From positions 27,851-91,850 of the forward strand of contig CAMFFO010000002.1 in NCBI GenBank assembly GCA_945949735.1: a DNA stretch of 64,000 nucleotides. Reading direction: 5' to 3'. Below the pieces are notes generated by a model that was not told the origin of the DNA, ran no database searches, and was given only the letters and a program-made list of their open reading frames with translations. This DNA comes from an uncultured Clostridia bacterium (GTDB taxonomy: Bacteria; Bacillota; Clostridia; Oscillospirales; Oscillospiraceae). Below are positions 28,584 to 39,750 of the stretch, in pieces. Both the position numbers and the translations under genes were made by a program. The first letter of the stretch is position 1, and each line of letters starts with the position of its first letter.

Positions 28584-31103
28584 ATGGATATTTTTCGCAA
28601 ACGGTTCCTGGCCGCCCTGCTGGCACTGACATTCCTGGCAGCGGCCCTGGGAACAGCTCTGCCGGAAGCCAGGGCGGAGGAGGAATTCACGGATCCCTAT
28701 GTGCTGAGCTTCGAGGGGGATGTGGGCGGGTATGCCTACAGCGGCGTGCCGTTTTTGTACACCAGCCCCTTCCAGATGTACCATACCTACCATGCCCCCG
28801 CGGGTTCCGACCCTGACTGGCCCTATACATACAGCGCCGAGGTGTTTCAGTTGATCAACACCACGCTCCTGGCACAGGGCGGGGAGGGAGCCTACGCCTC
28901 CATCGGGGCCTATTGTACGGATGTGGCATCCTATACCCGGGGCAACACCAATTACCGACGGATCAACCTGGAGGATTCCACCTACCATGCCTCCGGCGCC
29001 GCCGCCAGGCTTCGCAGTGTGATCCTGAAGAGCTTCCCCTATGTGACGGATATGGAAACCATCACCGCTTCCGCCAACACCTGGCTCCGGGCCAACGGCC
29101 TGACGGAAATCCGGCAGCTTCAGGTGGGGGAGGCCATCCTCGCCACCCAGCAGGCCATCTGGAAGATCACCCATGGGGAAAGCTACTCCATCGATGATGC
29201 CTATGTGGGCTGCGGAAACTATGACGGCTCCAACGCGGTGTTCCAGACGAACAGCGGGGAGGGGGAGACGGAATACACCGAGAACAACATTCAGATGCTC
29301 TTTGAGTACCTGATGGCCCTGCCCGGAACGGCGCCCATTTCCGATGCCGTCAGCGAGGCTGTATTTGAGGAGCCTGTCTACAGCGCGGTGCGGGAGGAGG
29401 ACGGAACCTACACCGTAGTCGTCAGCTTCCGGGTGAACACCCAGGTTGGGGAACGGGACAGCCTGACCTTAAGCGCACGGTGCGGTGACCAGCGTCAGAG
29501 CATCGAGCTTACCGAGGGCGGCAGCTATCAGTTCACCTTCCGGGATCTGGAGGATCGTCCCGAGGTCAAGCTGGAAATCAACGGCTATCAACTGGGCGGG
29601 GACGTATACCTGTTTGACGCCCCCGGCAGCCGGGATACCTCCCAGTCCATGGTGGGCTATGACGACAGTCTGCTGCCTGTCCACGGCGAGGTGCTGGTGA
29701 CCCCCGACCGGATCCTGAACATTCTGAAAACCACCAGCGAGGTGGAGGGAAAGAAGCCTCTGGCCAATATCTCCTTTGAAATCTACCGCGTTGCGGATCT
29801 GGAGCAGTTGGAGCAGGGGACGGTGACCCTGGGGGAGAAGCCCACCCGGGAGGACATCCTGAGATACCAGAAGCAGGAGAATCTGGTCGCCACCCTGACC
29901 ACCGATGCTCAGGGCATGGCCAGCTACAACTTTACGGAAAATGGCCAGCCGGATGGGGCATACCTGATTGTGGAGCAGTACAGTGCCGCCACCACGGGCG
30001 CAATTGAGCCATTTTTTATCCTGATTCCCGGTACTACAGAGGATGGCTCCGGCCACAGCTACAGTCTGTTTGTCAGCCCAAAGAACATCTCCGAAACCGG
30101 GCCGGACATCAAAAAGGACGTCACGGAGATTGAGAATAACAGCGATTCCTTCGACATGGGCCAGGAGCACACCTGGATTCTCCGGGGCGGTGTGCCCGCG
30201 GGTATCGGCTCCGCCCAGAGGTATGCCATTTCCGATACACTGGACTACCGCCTGACCTATGTCAAGGGCAGCCCTGTGGTAAAGCTCTTCACCAAAGCAG
30301 GGGAGGAGCTGAGTATGACGGACGACACCTTCTACACCCTGGCGGAGGGGACGGCTGTGGTGGACGGGCGTACTGTAGACCGGTTCTCCGTATCCCTCAC
30401 GGCAAAGGGCATGGCCTATGTGGCGGGCAACCTGGGCGAGGGCTCCCATCTTCCGGAAATCCGGGTATACTACAGGGCTGCCATCAATGAAAATGCCGGG
30501 CTTGGGGAGCAGATCCCCAACCAGGCCCATGTGGATTACCTGAATTCCGCGGGAATGGACTATGACGCGGATTCGGATATCCCCGAGGTTCATACCGGCG
30601 GCATCCATCTGCTGAAAACCGATGCTGAGGGGAATCCCCTTGCCGGAGCGGAGCTGCGGATTGCCCGGGAAGCTACGGAAGCGGAGCTGGCGGATGAAAG
30701 TGTGGTCAAGCAGAAGCTGACGGTCCAGGGCGAGGTGCTGGATGTGGTATTCGTGGACTTCCTGCCACAGGCGGATCTGAGCGGGGAAAAGGTGGACAGG
30801 GTTGTCACCGGTGAGGACGGAAAGGCGTCCTTCTGCGGCCTGGCCTACAGCAGCTACTACCTGGTGGAGACCAAAGCCCCTGGGGGCTACAACCTCCTTA
30901 CGGAGCCGGTAGCCGTGCAGATTGACGGGGAAAGCCATCTGGTAACTGAGGACAAAGACCCTACGGTGCGGATCATCAATACGAAGTTTGTGCTGCCGGA
31001 AACCGGCGGTACAGGCACCGCGCTGTTTACAGTGGTGGGCCTGCTGATTATCGGATCGGCAGCCATCCTGATCTTTATGAACAGCAGAAAGAAAAAATCC
31101 TGA
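28584..31103 (+). CDS. thioester-domain and SpaA-type surface adhesin with LPETG sortase signal
   Basis: Signal peptide; thioester residues (AYCTDV and ATQQAIW); SpaA-like repeats; C-terminal LPETGG + TM + RKKK. Confidence 0.88.
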   Translation: MDIFRKRFLAALLALTFLAAALGTALPEARAEEEFTDPYVLSFEGDVGGYAYSGVPFLYTSPFQMYHTYHAPAGSDPDWPYTYSAEVFQLINTTLLAQGGEGAYASIGAYCTDVASYTRGNTNYRRINLEDSTYHASGAAARLRSVILKSFPYVTDMETITASANTWLRANGLTEIRQLQVGEAILATQQAIWKITHGESYSIDDAYVGCGNYDGSNAVFQTNSGEGETEYTENNIQMLFEYLMALPGTAPISDAVSEAVFEEPVYSAVREEDGTYTVVVSFRVNTQVGERDSLTLSARCGDQRQSIELTEGGSYQFTFRDLEDRPEVKLEINGYQLGGDVYLFDAPGSRDTSQSMVGYDDSLLPVHGEVLVTPDRILNILKTTSEVEGKKPLANISFEIYRVADLEQLEQGTVTLGEKPTREDILRYQKQENLVATLTTDAQGMASYNFTENGQPDGAYLIVEQYSAATTGAIEPFFILIPGTTEDGSGHSYSLFVSPKNISETGPDIKKDVTEIENNSDSFDMGQEHTWILRGGVPAGIGSAQRYAISDTLDYRLTYVKGSPVVKLFTKAGEELSMTDDTFYTLAEGTAVVDGRTVDRFSVSLTAKGMAYVAGNLGEGSHLPEIRVYYRAAINENAGLGEQIPNQAHVDYLNSAGMDYDADSDIPEVHTGGIHLLKTDAEGNPLAGAELRIAREATEAELADESVVKQKLTVQGEVLDVVFVDFLPQADLSGEKVDRVVTGEDGKASFCGLAYSSYYLVETKAPGGYNLLTEPVAVQIDGESHLVTEDKDPTVRIINTKFVLPETGGTGTALFTVVGLLIIGSAAILIFMNSRKKKS

Positions 31104-31160
31104 CGCGGGGAATGGAGGATGGACCTTTGGCCCATCCTCCATTCGATTGGGAGGTACACT

Positions 31161-32051
31161 ATGGGGAAAAAACGCATCGTCTGGCTGTACCTGTTCCTGG
31201 CGGCAGGGGTGATGATCCTGTGCTATCCAACGGTGAGCAGCGCGGTCAACCGGCGCAGCGGCTCCTACGCCATTGGACTGTGGCAGCGGGATATGGGGAC
31301 GCTGGAGGATAGCGCGCTGGAGGCGCAGCGGCTTCAGGCACAGCGGTACAATCAGGAGCTGCTGACGGGGGGAGAGCCGGAGGGGTATGAGGAATGCCTG
31401 AACCTGGGCAACGGGATGATGGGCTACATTCGGATTCCCAGAATCGATGTGGAGCTTCCCATCTACCACGGGGTGGAGGAGGACACGCTGGCCCGGGGGG
31501 TGGGGCATCTGCCCGGCACAGCTTTGCCCATTGGAGGCCCAGGAAACCACGCGGTGCTCACGGGGCACACGGGGCTGCCCAGCGCCCGGCTTTTCACCGA
31601 CCTGACGGAGCTGCAGGAGGGAGACCGGTTCTACATCCACACGCTGGATGAGGTTCTGTGCTATCAGGTGGATCAGATTCAGGTGGTGCTGCCCAGTGAG
31701 GGGCAGGCGCTGGCGCCCCAGCCGGGGAAGGATTTCTGCACATTGGTGACCTGCACCCCCTACGGCATTAATTCCCACCGGCTGCTGGTTCGGGGAAGCC
31801 GGGTCATTCAGGAGGAACTGATTTCCGCTGGAGAGGCGCCGGAGCAGTCGGGAAGAACTCTGGGACTGGTTTGGCTGCCAATGCCGCTGTGCGCCGTGGC
31901 CGCAATTGCCTGTCTGTGCAAGCGAAGCCTTGACGCCAGACGCAGACGGAACTATAATACATCCGATGAAACAGTCCGGAAAAAGAAGAGGAAGGGCCGG
32001 TTATGGAAGTTCAAAAAATACAAGGGGAAGTACTTAGCGGAAACGCGCTGA
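31161..32051 (+). CDS. class C-like sortase
   Basis: GYIRIPRIDVELPIYHG; AVLTGHTGLPSARLF; catalytic TLVTCTPYGINSHRLLVRG. Confidence 0.9.
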   Translation: MGKKRIVWLYLFLAAGVMILCYPTVSSAVNRRSGSYAIGLWQRDMGTLEDSALEAQRLQAQRYNQELLTGGEPEGYEECLNLGNGMMGYIRIPRIDVELPIYHGVEEDTLARGVGHLPGTALPIGGPGNHAVLTGHTGLPSARLFTDLTELQEGDRFYIHTLDEVLCYQVDQIQVVLPSEGQALAPQPGKDFCTLVTCTPYGINSHRLLVRGSRVIQEELISAGEAPEQSGRTLGLVWLPMPLCAVAAIACLCKRSLDARRRRNYNTSDETVRKKKRKGRLWKFKKYKGKYLAETR

Positions 32052-32740
32052 AGATCCTGGGAGCTCTGGCTATGGTGGCGGATCATGTGGGACTGATGTT
32101 TTTCCCTGGGATGACGATGCTGCGGATCGTGGGAAGGCTGGCCTATCCCATTTTTGCCTATATGATCGCCGAAGGGTGCGCCCACACCAGGAACAGAGGG
32201 AGGTATTTCCTTCGGGTGTTCGTCCTGGCGGCGTTGTGCCAGATTGTGTATTACCTGGCGGAGGGGAGCGCGTATCTGAGTATTCTGGTCACCTTCTGCT
32301 GTGGGATCGGCATGGTTTTCGCGCTGCAGGATATGAAGCAGGAGCTCTTTTCCGGGGAGCGTCCCCGGTATTTGGGCGCGGTGGAATTTGCGTTGACGGT
32401 TGTGCTGGTATGGCTGCTGAACCGGAGGCTCACCATTGACTATGGTTTCTGGGGCTGCATGGTTCCGGTATTTTCCAGCCTGTTTCAGAGTGTGGAGGGC
32501 GCTCCCAACTGGCTCCGAAAGCTGGATCGGAAGGCGGTTCATGTGGCAATGACCGGCGTGGGACTGATCTTGCTTTCCTGGGATCTGAAGGGTATCCAGG
32601 TTTGGAGCCTGCTGGCTCTGCCGCTGCTGATGCTTTATTCCGGCAGACGGGGAAAATGGAATATGAAATACTTCTTCTACATCTTCTATCCTGCCCACCT
32701 TGCGATCCTCCAGGGAATTGCCTGGTTGCTTGCAAGGTAA
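32003..32740 (+). CDS. TraX family protein (predicted membrane acyltransferase)
   Basis: LSGNALKILGALAMVADHVGLMFFPG...RIVGRLAYPIFAYMIAEG. Confidence 0.85.
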   Translation: MEVQKIQGEVLSGNALKILGALAMVADHVGLMFFPGMTMLRIVGRLAYPIFAYMIAEGCAHTRNRGRYFLRVFVLAALCQIVYYLAEGSAYLSILVTFCCGIGMVFALQDMKQELFSGERPRYLGAVEFALTVVLVWLLNRRLTIDYGFWGCMVPVFSSLFQSVEGAPNWLRKLDRKAVHVAMTGVGLILLSWDLKGIQVWSLLALPLLMLYSGRRGKWNMKYFFYIFYPAHLAILQGIAWLLAR

Positions 32741-32749
32741 GGATTGAAA

Positions 32750-32787
32750 AATACATCCGCACGACCTTCTGTCATGCGGATGTATTA
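32750..32787. terminator. bidirectional terminator
   Basis: AATACATCCGC...GCGGATGTATT. Confidence 0.75.
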
Positions 32788-32790
32788 TTG

Positions 32791-33237
32791 TCAACGGAAG
32801 GCGCTGAAGAATTTTGCCAGGGGTTCGATGACGGCGGACAGGTCCTGGATGGCCTTGTTCAGGGCGTCAAAGTCGATGGCGTTGATTTTCTCCAGAGTCT
32901 CCACCAGACCGTCCTGATTGGTGGAAACCAGCGTGTCAACATTGGTGACCAGGGAATCCACGTTGGTCAGCAGAGACTGCATCTGCTGGACCAGGGAGGT
33001 CACGTCCATGTTTGCCAGCTCCTGCGTAGTGGCTTCCAGGTTCCCCAGGATCTGCTCCGCCTGACCGACCATGGCCTCCACCCTGGGCACCGCAACAAAG
33101 ACCAGCACCACCACAATCACGCAGCAAACCAGACTGATGAGACTGAACAGGCATTGCAGCCGGGTGTATTTCAGCTGCTGGCGGCTGTACTCCTCCAGAG
33201 TAGAAAGGCGCGTTCCCAATTCCTGATCGTTTTCCAT
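32791..33237 (-). CDS. hypothetical single-pass membrane coiled-coil protein
   Basis: MENDQELGTRLSTLEEYSRQQLKYTRLQCLFSLISLVCCVIVVVLVFVAVPRVEAM + heptad-rich tail. Confidence 0.65.
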   Translation of the reverse strand: MENDQELGTRLSTLEEYSRQQLKYTRLQCLFSLISLVCCVIVVVLVFVAVPRVEAMVGQAEQILGNLEATTQELANMDVTSLVQQMQSLLTNVDSLVTNVDTLVSTNQDGLVETLEKINAIDFDALNKAIQDLSAVIEPLAKFFSAFR

Positions 33238-33277
33238 GTTGTAACCTCCTTGATGTTTTTCTTTTGAGGGAAGCGAA

Positions 33278-33452
33278 AAATTGCTGTTTACAGTTTTCAA
33301 GCACCTTACGTTGCTAACGTAGGGGCGGATATTATCCGCCCGAAACGTTCCGTTTTTTGAGCATTTCCGGTGAATATGCGTGCTATCAATGCGGTAAGGT
33401 TGCGGGCGGATAATATCCGCCCCTACGGTGATAGTGCTGTAAACAACAATTT
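33278..33452. repeat. palindromic element family A, copy 4
   Basis: AAATTGCTGTTTACAG...CTGTAAACAACAATTT. Confidence 0.9.
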
Positions 33453-33478
33453 CCGTTTTCACGCGGCTTGGGGAAGGG

Positions 33479-34843
<1,365 letters not shown>

Positions 34844-34945
34844 ACGCGTTCGCTCCTGTCGAAAAAGGTTTCTTTCAGTATATTCGATTTTGGGGCAGAA
34901 TGCAAGCGTTGCTTTCGATCCAATGGAGGAAGCGGAGCGTGGAAG

Positions 34946-35082
34946 CCGTAGGGGCGGCTATTAGCCGCCAGAAACGTTCCGGTTTTTGAGCATTTTCGGA
35001 TAAAACGGACATTTCCGTAGTCGTTAGGTTGCGGGCGGCTAATAGCCGCCCCTACGATAACAAATTACCAAACACCAATTTA
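34946..35082. repeat. palindromic element family A' (GGCGGCTATTAGCCGCC core), copy 1; left end degenerate
   Basis: CCGTAGGGGCGGCTATTAGCCGCC...GGGCGGCTAATAGCCGCCCCTACG...AAACACCAATTTA. Confidence 0.82.
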
Positions 35083-35119
35083 ACTGTTCCCCGAGGGGAG
35101 AAATGACGCGAAAAGGGGA

Positions 35120-37111
35120 TTATCCTGCTTCGTAGACAAAGACCTGATAGCTTTCCAGAAGCTGCTGGTATTCCTGCTGAGAGATGGGCTTCCACTGTTC
35201 GGGGATGGATTCCACAGGGATATCCCAGGAGTCCAATTCCGCCTTGGCCCACTTGGCGTCGCCGCCGTTGGGGTCATAGCGCAGGCAGTCCCGCAGGAAA
35301 AAGCCGTCTTTCAGGATGCGCAGGAAGGTGTGGTACTCAACGCCGTCCCGGGTTTCGGTGAAGCCTGGAAGCTTCCCTTCGTTGGATACCGGCTGAGCAC
35401 CGGCATTGTGGGCTTCATAGAAGAGGAAGCCGTCCTCATGAATCCACTGGGTGAGCATTCTTCCCTGTCCGTCCAGCAAGCAGACCGCCCGGAACCAGCC
35501 GTCATACATCACGGCCAGATCCAGAACCCCATCGTTGTCGAAGTCGTCCTGGAAGTAGAACAGCATTTTATCCGGGAAGAGGCTTTGGAACCGGGTATAG
35601 AGATCCGTGGCGGATACGGCGCCCTCGGCAAAAGAATGCACCTCCGGTTCCCGGTAGGAATATTCGTCACAGATGGAGTCATAGACTTCCAGGGAAATTT
35701 CCTCCCAGTACATGGGGCTTTCCCGGAAGGCGCGCACATCCTCTCCGGGAGCATTGGTGCAGCGGAACCAAGGCCCATCGGCGTTGGAAGAAAGATCTCG
35801 CTTCAGGAAATCCCGATATCGAAGGGTATCCCCGTCCACCTCCAGGAACAGGTAGTAGGTCTGGTTTCCGTGAACCTGTGTGGATTGAATGACCGGGGCG
35901 CCGTCCTGTGCCCAGCGGATCCAGAAGCCGGTGTAATAGGCGTCGAAGGGCAGCTCCTCCATATAGCCGTTTTTCAGGGTATAGAGCATGGAATAATCCT
36001 GGGCGCTTCCATAGCCTACGGCCAGCTCTTCCGTTCCGTCGCCGTCAAAGTCCAGAAGGGTATAGTAGCCGTTCGTATCGCTCCGATGGGCCAGGAAGTA
36101 CTCCTCATAGCTTTTGGGAGCGGTGGCCTGCTGATTTTCCAGGCGGATGCGCGCCTGCTGAGCTTCCCGGGCGGCTTCCCTTTGCTTCGCTGCGGCAGCG
36201 TCGATGGGCTGGGGGGAAATGGAGAAGTCGAAAATGGAGGCAAAGGCTTCCAGGACTTCCTGAGACAGCGGCTGCTCACCCGGCAGAATGTTGATGGAAA
36301 TGAAACAGTTGTCCAGGTCTGCCAGAATCAGCCCTTTTTCCCAGCTCAGGGCCAGAAGCACCTGACGGCCGTCCTGACTGACGCGCCACTGCTCGTAGCG
36401 GTCAATGTCGCCCACGTTCAGCGTGTAATCGCAGAAGCTGTCCTTGCGGACGCAGGAGTATTGGAAAGCAATGGGATTGCTCTCCTCCCCGGCCAGAGCT
36501 GCGTCCCCCTCCAGGTGGAAGGAGCCGTCGGAGGTGTAGTACCAGCCGTAGGTCTGAACCTCCGCCGGGGCGTTTGGGTTCAATACCCCGGGAATTCCGA
36601 CTGCTTCATAGACCTCTTCCTCCGGGGCGGTGACGTAGACTTCGGTGATCCTGTTCAGGCTGTATTTTTGGCACAGTTCGTCCACCTTCTCCACCATTTC
36701 CCGGGTGTAGCAGGTGTAGACCCGGTATTCCTCCGGCTCCACATAGTCGTCAAAGGGAGAAAGCTTCAGCAGGTTTCCGTCGGGATCGTAGGCTTCCCGA
36801 AACGCCAGCCACTCCTGGAGCGCCTGGTATCCGGGAGTTCCCGCGAAGCCCTGGAGGGAGATCAGCTCGTTTTTATTTGTGGCAGCAGGCTGGCCCTGGG
36901 CCGTCGACCAGTCGCCAACTTTCAGATCACGCAGACTCAGCACATAGGCTACGCAGCCGGCTAACAGCAGCATCACAGCAAGGATGGCAGCGATGAGCAG
37001 GAATTTTCGGTTGGAAGGACGTTTGCGCTGTGGCGATACTTCCCCGTGGGCTTCCAGAATGTATTTGTCCCGAATGCCTGTGATGGACTCCAATAAGGTG
37101 ATGGCTTTCAT
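35120..37111 (-). CDS. membrane-anchored hypothetical protein, putative partner of the adjacent sigma factor
   Basis: 663 aa; N-terminal cytoplasmic segment, one TM, large extracellular part; overlaps the sigma-factor gene end. Confidence 0.65.
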   Translation of the reverse strand: MKAITLLESITGIRDKYILEAHGEVSPQRKRPSNRKFLLIAAILAVMLLLAGCVAYVLSLRDLKVGDWSTAQGQPAATNKNELISLQGFAGTPGYQALQEWLAFREAYDPDGNLLKLSPFDDYVEPEEYRVYTCYTREMVEKVDELCQKYSLNRITEVYVTAPEEEVYEAVGIPGVLNPNAPAEVQTYGWYYTSDGSFHLEGDAALAGEESNPIAFQYSCVRKDSFCDYTLNVGDIDRYEQWRVSQDGRQVLLALSWEKGLILADLDNCFISINILPGEQPLSQEVLEAFASIFDFSISPQPIDAAAAKQREAAREAQQARIRLENQQATAPKSYEEYFLAHRSDTNGYYTLLDFDGDGTEELAVGYGSAQDYSMLYTLKNGYMEELPFDAYYTGFWIRWAQDGAPVIQSTQVHGNQTYYLFLEVDGDTLRYRDFLKRDLSSNADGPWFRCTNAPGEDVRAFRESPMYWEEISLEVYDSICDEYSYREPEVHSFAEGAVSATDLYTRFQSLFPDKMLFYFQDDFDNDGVLDLAVMYDGWFRAVCLLDGQGRMLTQWIHEDGFLFYEAHNAGAQPVSNEGKLPGFTETRDGVEYHTFLRILKDGFFLRDCLRYDPNGGDAKWAKAELDSWDIPVESIPEQWKPISQQEYQQLLESYQVFVYEAG

Positions 37112-37665
37112 CGCATTCCCTCCTTTTCAAGCTGACGGCTGAGCTTCTGACGGGTTCTGTGAAGCGTGGTTTTGACCTTGCTTTCCGTGAAGTCATATCG
37201 TTGGGCAATGTCCGCAATACTGTCCAAATACCAGTAGCGGCAGACGAATACCCGACGCTCCGGTTCCGGGAGGCCCTCCAGGAACCGGTTGACGAGGGCC
37301 AGCAGCTCCTTCCGGGCCAGGCGTTCCTCCGGGTTTTCTCCGCCGGAGACGCATTCCTCCAGTTCCTCCAGGGCAAGGGTGGTCTGGCCGCCGCCCCGCT
37401 TGGCGGCGGAGCGCCGCTTCCAGCGGTCAAGAGAGATGTAGCGGGTGATTTTCCCCAGGAACGCGGAAAGGGCACTGGGCCGCTTGGGGGGCATGGTGTT
37501 CCAGGCGGCAAGGTATGTGTCGTTAACGCTTTCTTCGGAATCCTCCGGGCTTTCCAGAATATGATAGGCGATGGCGTAGCAATAGCCTCCGTACTTCACC
37601 GCGGTCTGAGAAATGGCATTCTCCGACCGTGCCCAATACAGATCGATAATGGCGTTGTCCTCCAT
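37108..37665 (-). CDS. ECF-type RNA polymerase sigma factor
   Basis: DSEESVNDTYLAAWNTMPPKRPSALSAFLGKITRYISLDRWKRR (region 2); region 4 DIAQRYDFTESKVKTTLHRTRQKL. Confidence 0.9.
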   Translation of the reverse strand: MEDNAIIDLYWARSENAISQTAVKYGGYCYAIAYHILESPEDSEESVNDTYLAAWNTMPPKRPSALSAFLGKITRYISLDRWKRRSAAKRGGGQTTLALEELEECVSGGENPEERLARKELLALVNRFLEGLPEPERRVFVCRYWYLDSIADIAQRYDFTESKVKTTLHRTRQKLSRQLEKEGMR

Positions 37666-37750
37666 GGTGTTTCCTCCTTCTTTGTGTTGCCTACAACTCT
37701 CCAGTAGAGAAAAAAGGAAAAGCGTTACAGCTTTTTTAGAATAAGTACGA

Positions 37751-38146
37751 TAAATTGTTATTTAGAATTGACAATTGGCAATTTACAATTGACAATTAAG
37801 GGATCCCTTCGGGATGAATTAAAATAAATGTGTGCGTATCGGGTTCCTGCCGTAGGGGCGGCTATTAGCCGCCTGTGTTGCTTTCGCTTGCGAAAGCAAC
37901 ACATTCTATCGAAAAGCTCAAAAAACGCAGCGTTTCGGGCGGCTAATAGCCGCCCCTACGGTGGCATCGAGACATATTTAAAATCTGCAAACACCAATTT
38001 TCCAGCTTGCTGACTAAAGGCGATAAGCACAGATATTTATGCGCGAAACGTGCTGGTGTATTTCGAAATCGTCCCGTAGGGACACAATAATTGTCAACTG
38101 TCAATTGTCAATTGTCAATTCGGCGAAGCAGTTCAAACACCAATTT
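37751..38146. repeat. composite element: outer family C arms (TTGACAATT iterations) containing an A' core
   Basis: TAAATTGTTATTTAGAATTGACAATTGGCAATTTACAATTGACAATT ... AATTGTCAACTGTCAATTGTCAATTGTCAATT...CAAACACCAATTT; internal GTAGGGGCGGCTATTAGCCGCC pair. Confidence 0.82.
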
Positions 38147-38443
38147 GTCGCAGAAGGTTGTTTCACAATGATACCACAGGAACGCTCATATTTCCACCAT
38201 GTATGGACAAAGATGGTTCACGAACTGTTTGAAATTTGTTCTCAGATTGGTTATGCTTCGGACATAATCCTCCGGTAAGATACAATCATGAAGGGCGGCG
38301 GAAGCCGTGAGCCGCTTCCTTTCATTCCATTGATCCTCTTTTTCTCTCTTCTTTCCAATCCCTTTCGCAAATCCCCGCTGCCGTAATGGCAGCGGGGAAC
38401 TTCTTTTTTCGCAAAATGTGCATATCGGCTTGACTCAGCAAAA

Positions 38444-38612
38444 CGACAAATTGTTATCAACCACGCTTTCCTGTAGGGTGCGGTCATGACCGCACCGCTC
38501 ACGTTCGATGCGGTAAATGTTGGGTTTAATCGGAAAACGATACCGCTCTATCCCGAAGGGTAAGCGGGGCGGTCATAACCGCCCCCTACAGAGGCCCGGG
38601 AAAACAACAAAT
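38444..38612. repeat. palindromic element family D (GTGCGGTCATGACCGCAC core), copy 1
   Basis: GACAAATTGTTATC...GTAGGGTGCGGTCATGACCGCACC...GGGGCGGTCATAACCGCCCCCTAC...AAAACAACAAAT; outer arms extend the inverted repeat. Confidence 0.82.
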
Positions 38613-38650
38613 GGTTCGAGAAGCTGAGTAAAGCCGATAAGCACATTCGC

Positions 38651-38688
38651 AAAAATGCCGTCCCCGATTTTTTCGGGGGCGGCATTTT
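38651..38688. terminator. terminator of the hexuronate operon
   Basis: AAAAATGCCGTCCCCGATTTTTTCGGGGGCGGCATTTT. Confidence 0.75.
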
Positions 38689-38702
38689 GAAGGAAATGGG
38701 AA

Positions 38703-39731
38703 TTATCTCTGAATCCGTCCGGAGCCGTCGCCGCCGGCCAGCTTTTCCACTTCGGGAACGGTAACCATGTTGTAGTCGCCCTCGATGGAGTGCTTCAGGG
38801 CGGAGGCCGCCACGGCGAACTCAACGGCAGCCTGGGTGTCCTTGCCGGAGAGCAGGCTGTAAATCAGACCGCCGCCGAAGCTGTCGCCGCCGCCGACCCG
38901 GTCGATAATGTGCAGGTCGTACTTCTTGGAGAAGCAGTACTCGTTCTTGGCAACGTTATACAGCATCGCACTCCAGCCGTTGTCAAAGGCGGAATGGCTC
39001 TCCCGCAGGGTGATGGCAACCATCTCAAAGCCAAACTTGTCCGCCAGCTGCTTGGCAACGGATTTGTAGCCCTCATGGTTCAGGGAGCCGCCGTAGATAT
39101 CGGTGGCCTCGGCCTCGATGCCGAACACGTCCTTGGCGTCCTCCTCGTTGGAGATGCACACGTCCACATACTGGCACAGCTCGGTCATGGCCTCCCGGGC
39201 CTGGGCGCGGGTCCACAGCTTGCCCCGGTAGTTCAGGTCGCAGGAAATCTTGCAGCCGTGGGCCTTGGCGGCAATGCAGGCCTCCTTGCAGATGGCCACC
39301 AGGTTGGCGCCCAGAGCGGGGGTGATGCCGGTGAAGTGGAACCACTCGGCGCCCTCAAAAATCTTGTCCCAATCAAAGTCGGAGGACTGAGCCTGCTGGA
39401 TGGCGGAGTGAGCCCGGTCGTAGATGCAGACGGAGCCACGCTGGGAAGCGCCCTTCTCATTGAAGTAGATGCCCACACGGTCGCCGCCCCGGGTAATCAG
39501 GGAGGTGTCCACACCATAGCGGCGCAGGGAGTTGACTGCGGCCTGACCGATGGCATGGGTGGGGAGCTTGGTGACGTAGGCAACATCCATGCCATAGTTG
39601 GCAAGGGAAACTGCCACATTGGCCTCGCCGCCGCCGAAGGTGAATTCCACATGGTCGCACTGGACAAAGCGCTCGTAGTTATAGGGCTGGAGCCGGAGCA
39701 TCAGCTCACCGAAAGTAACAATTTTTGCCAT
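38703..39731 (-). CDS. kdgK: PfkB family sugar kinase, 2-dehydro-3-deoxygluconokinase
   Basis: MAKIVTFGELMLRLQP...FGGGEANVAVSLANYG...DRVGGGDSFGGGLIY; operon context. Confidence 0.88.
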   Translation of the reverse strand: MAKIVTFGELMLRLQPYNYERFVQCDHVEFTFGGGEANVAVSLANYGMDVAYVTKLPTHAIGQAAVNSLRRYGVDTSLITRGGDRVGIYFNEKGASQRGSVCIYDRAHSAIQQAQSSDFDWDKIFEGAEWFHFTGITPALGANLVAICKEACIAAKAHGCKISCDLNYRGKLWTRAQAREAMTELCQYVDVCISNEEDAKDVFGIEAEATDIYGGSLNHEGYKSVAKQLADKFGFEMVAITLRESHSAFDNGWSAMLYNVAKNEYCFSKKYDLHIIDRVGGGDSFGGGLIYSLLSGKDTQAAVEFAVAASALKHSIEGDYNMVTVPEVEKLAGGDGSGRIQR

Positions 39732-39750
39732 TGTAGTTTATCCTCCTGTT

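Noticed and set aside
29469-31778. 769-aa minus-strand ORF
   Set aside because: Antisense to the adhesin and sortase; no domain; caused by codon-position GC bias.
38039-38278. 79-aa ORF in repeat island
   Set aside because: Overlaps the composite repeat; no domain or convincing RBS.
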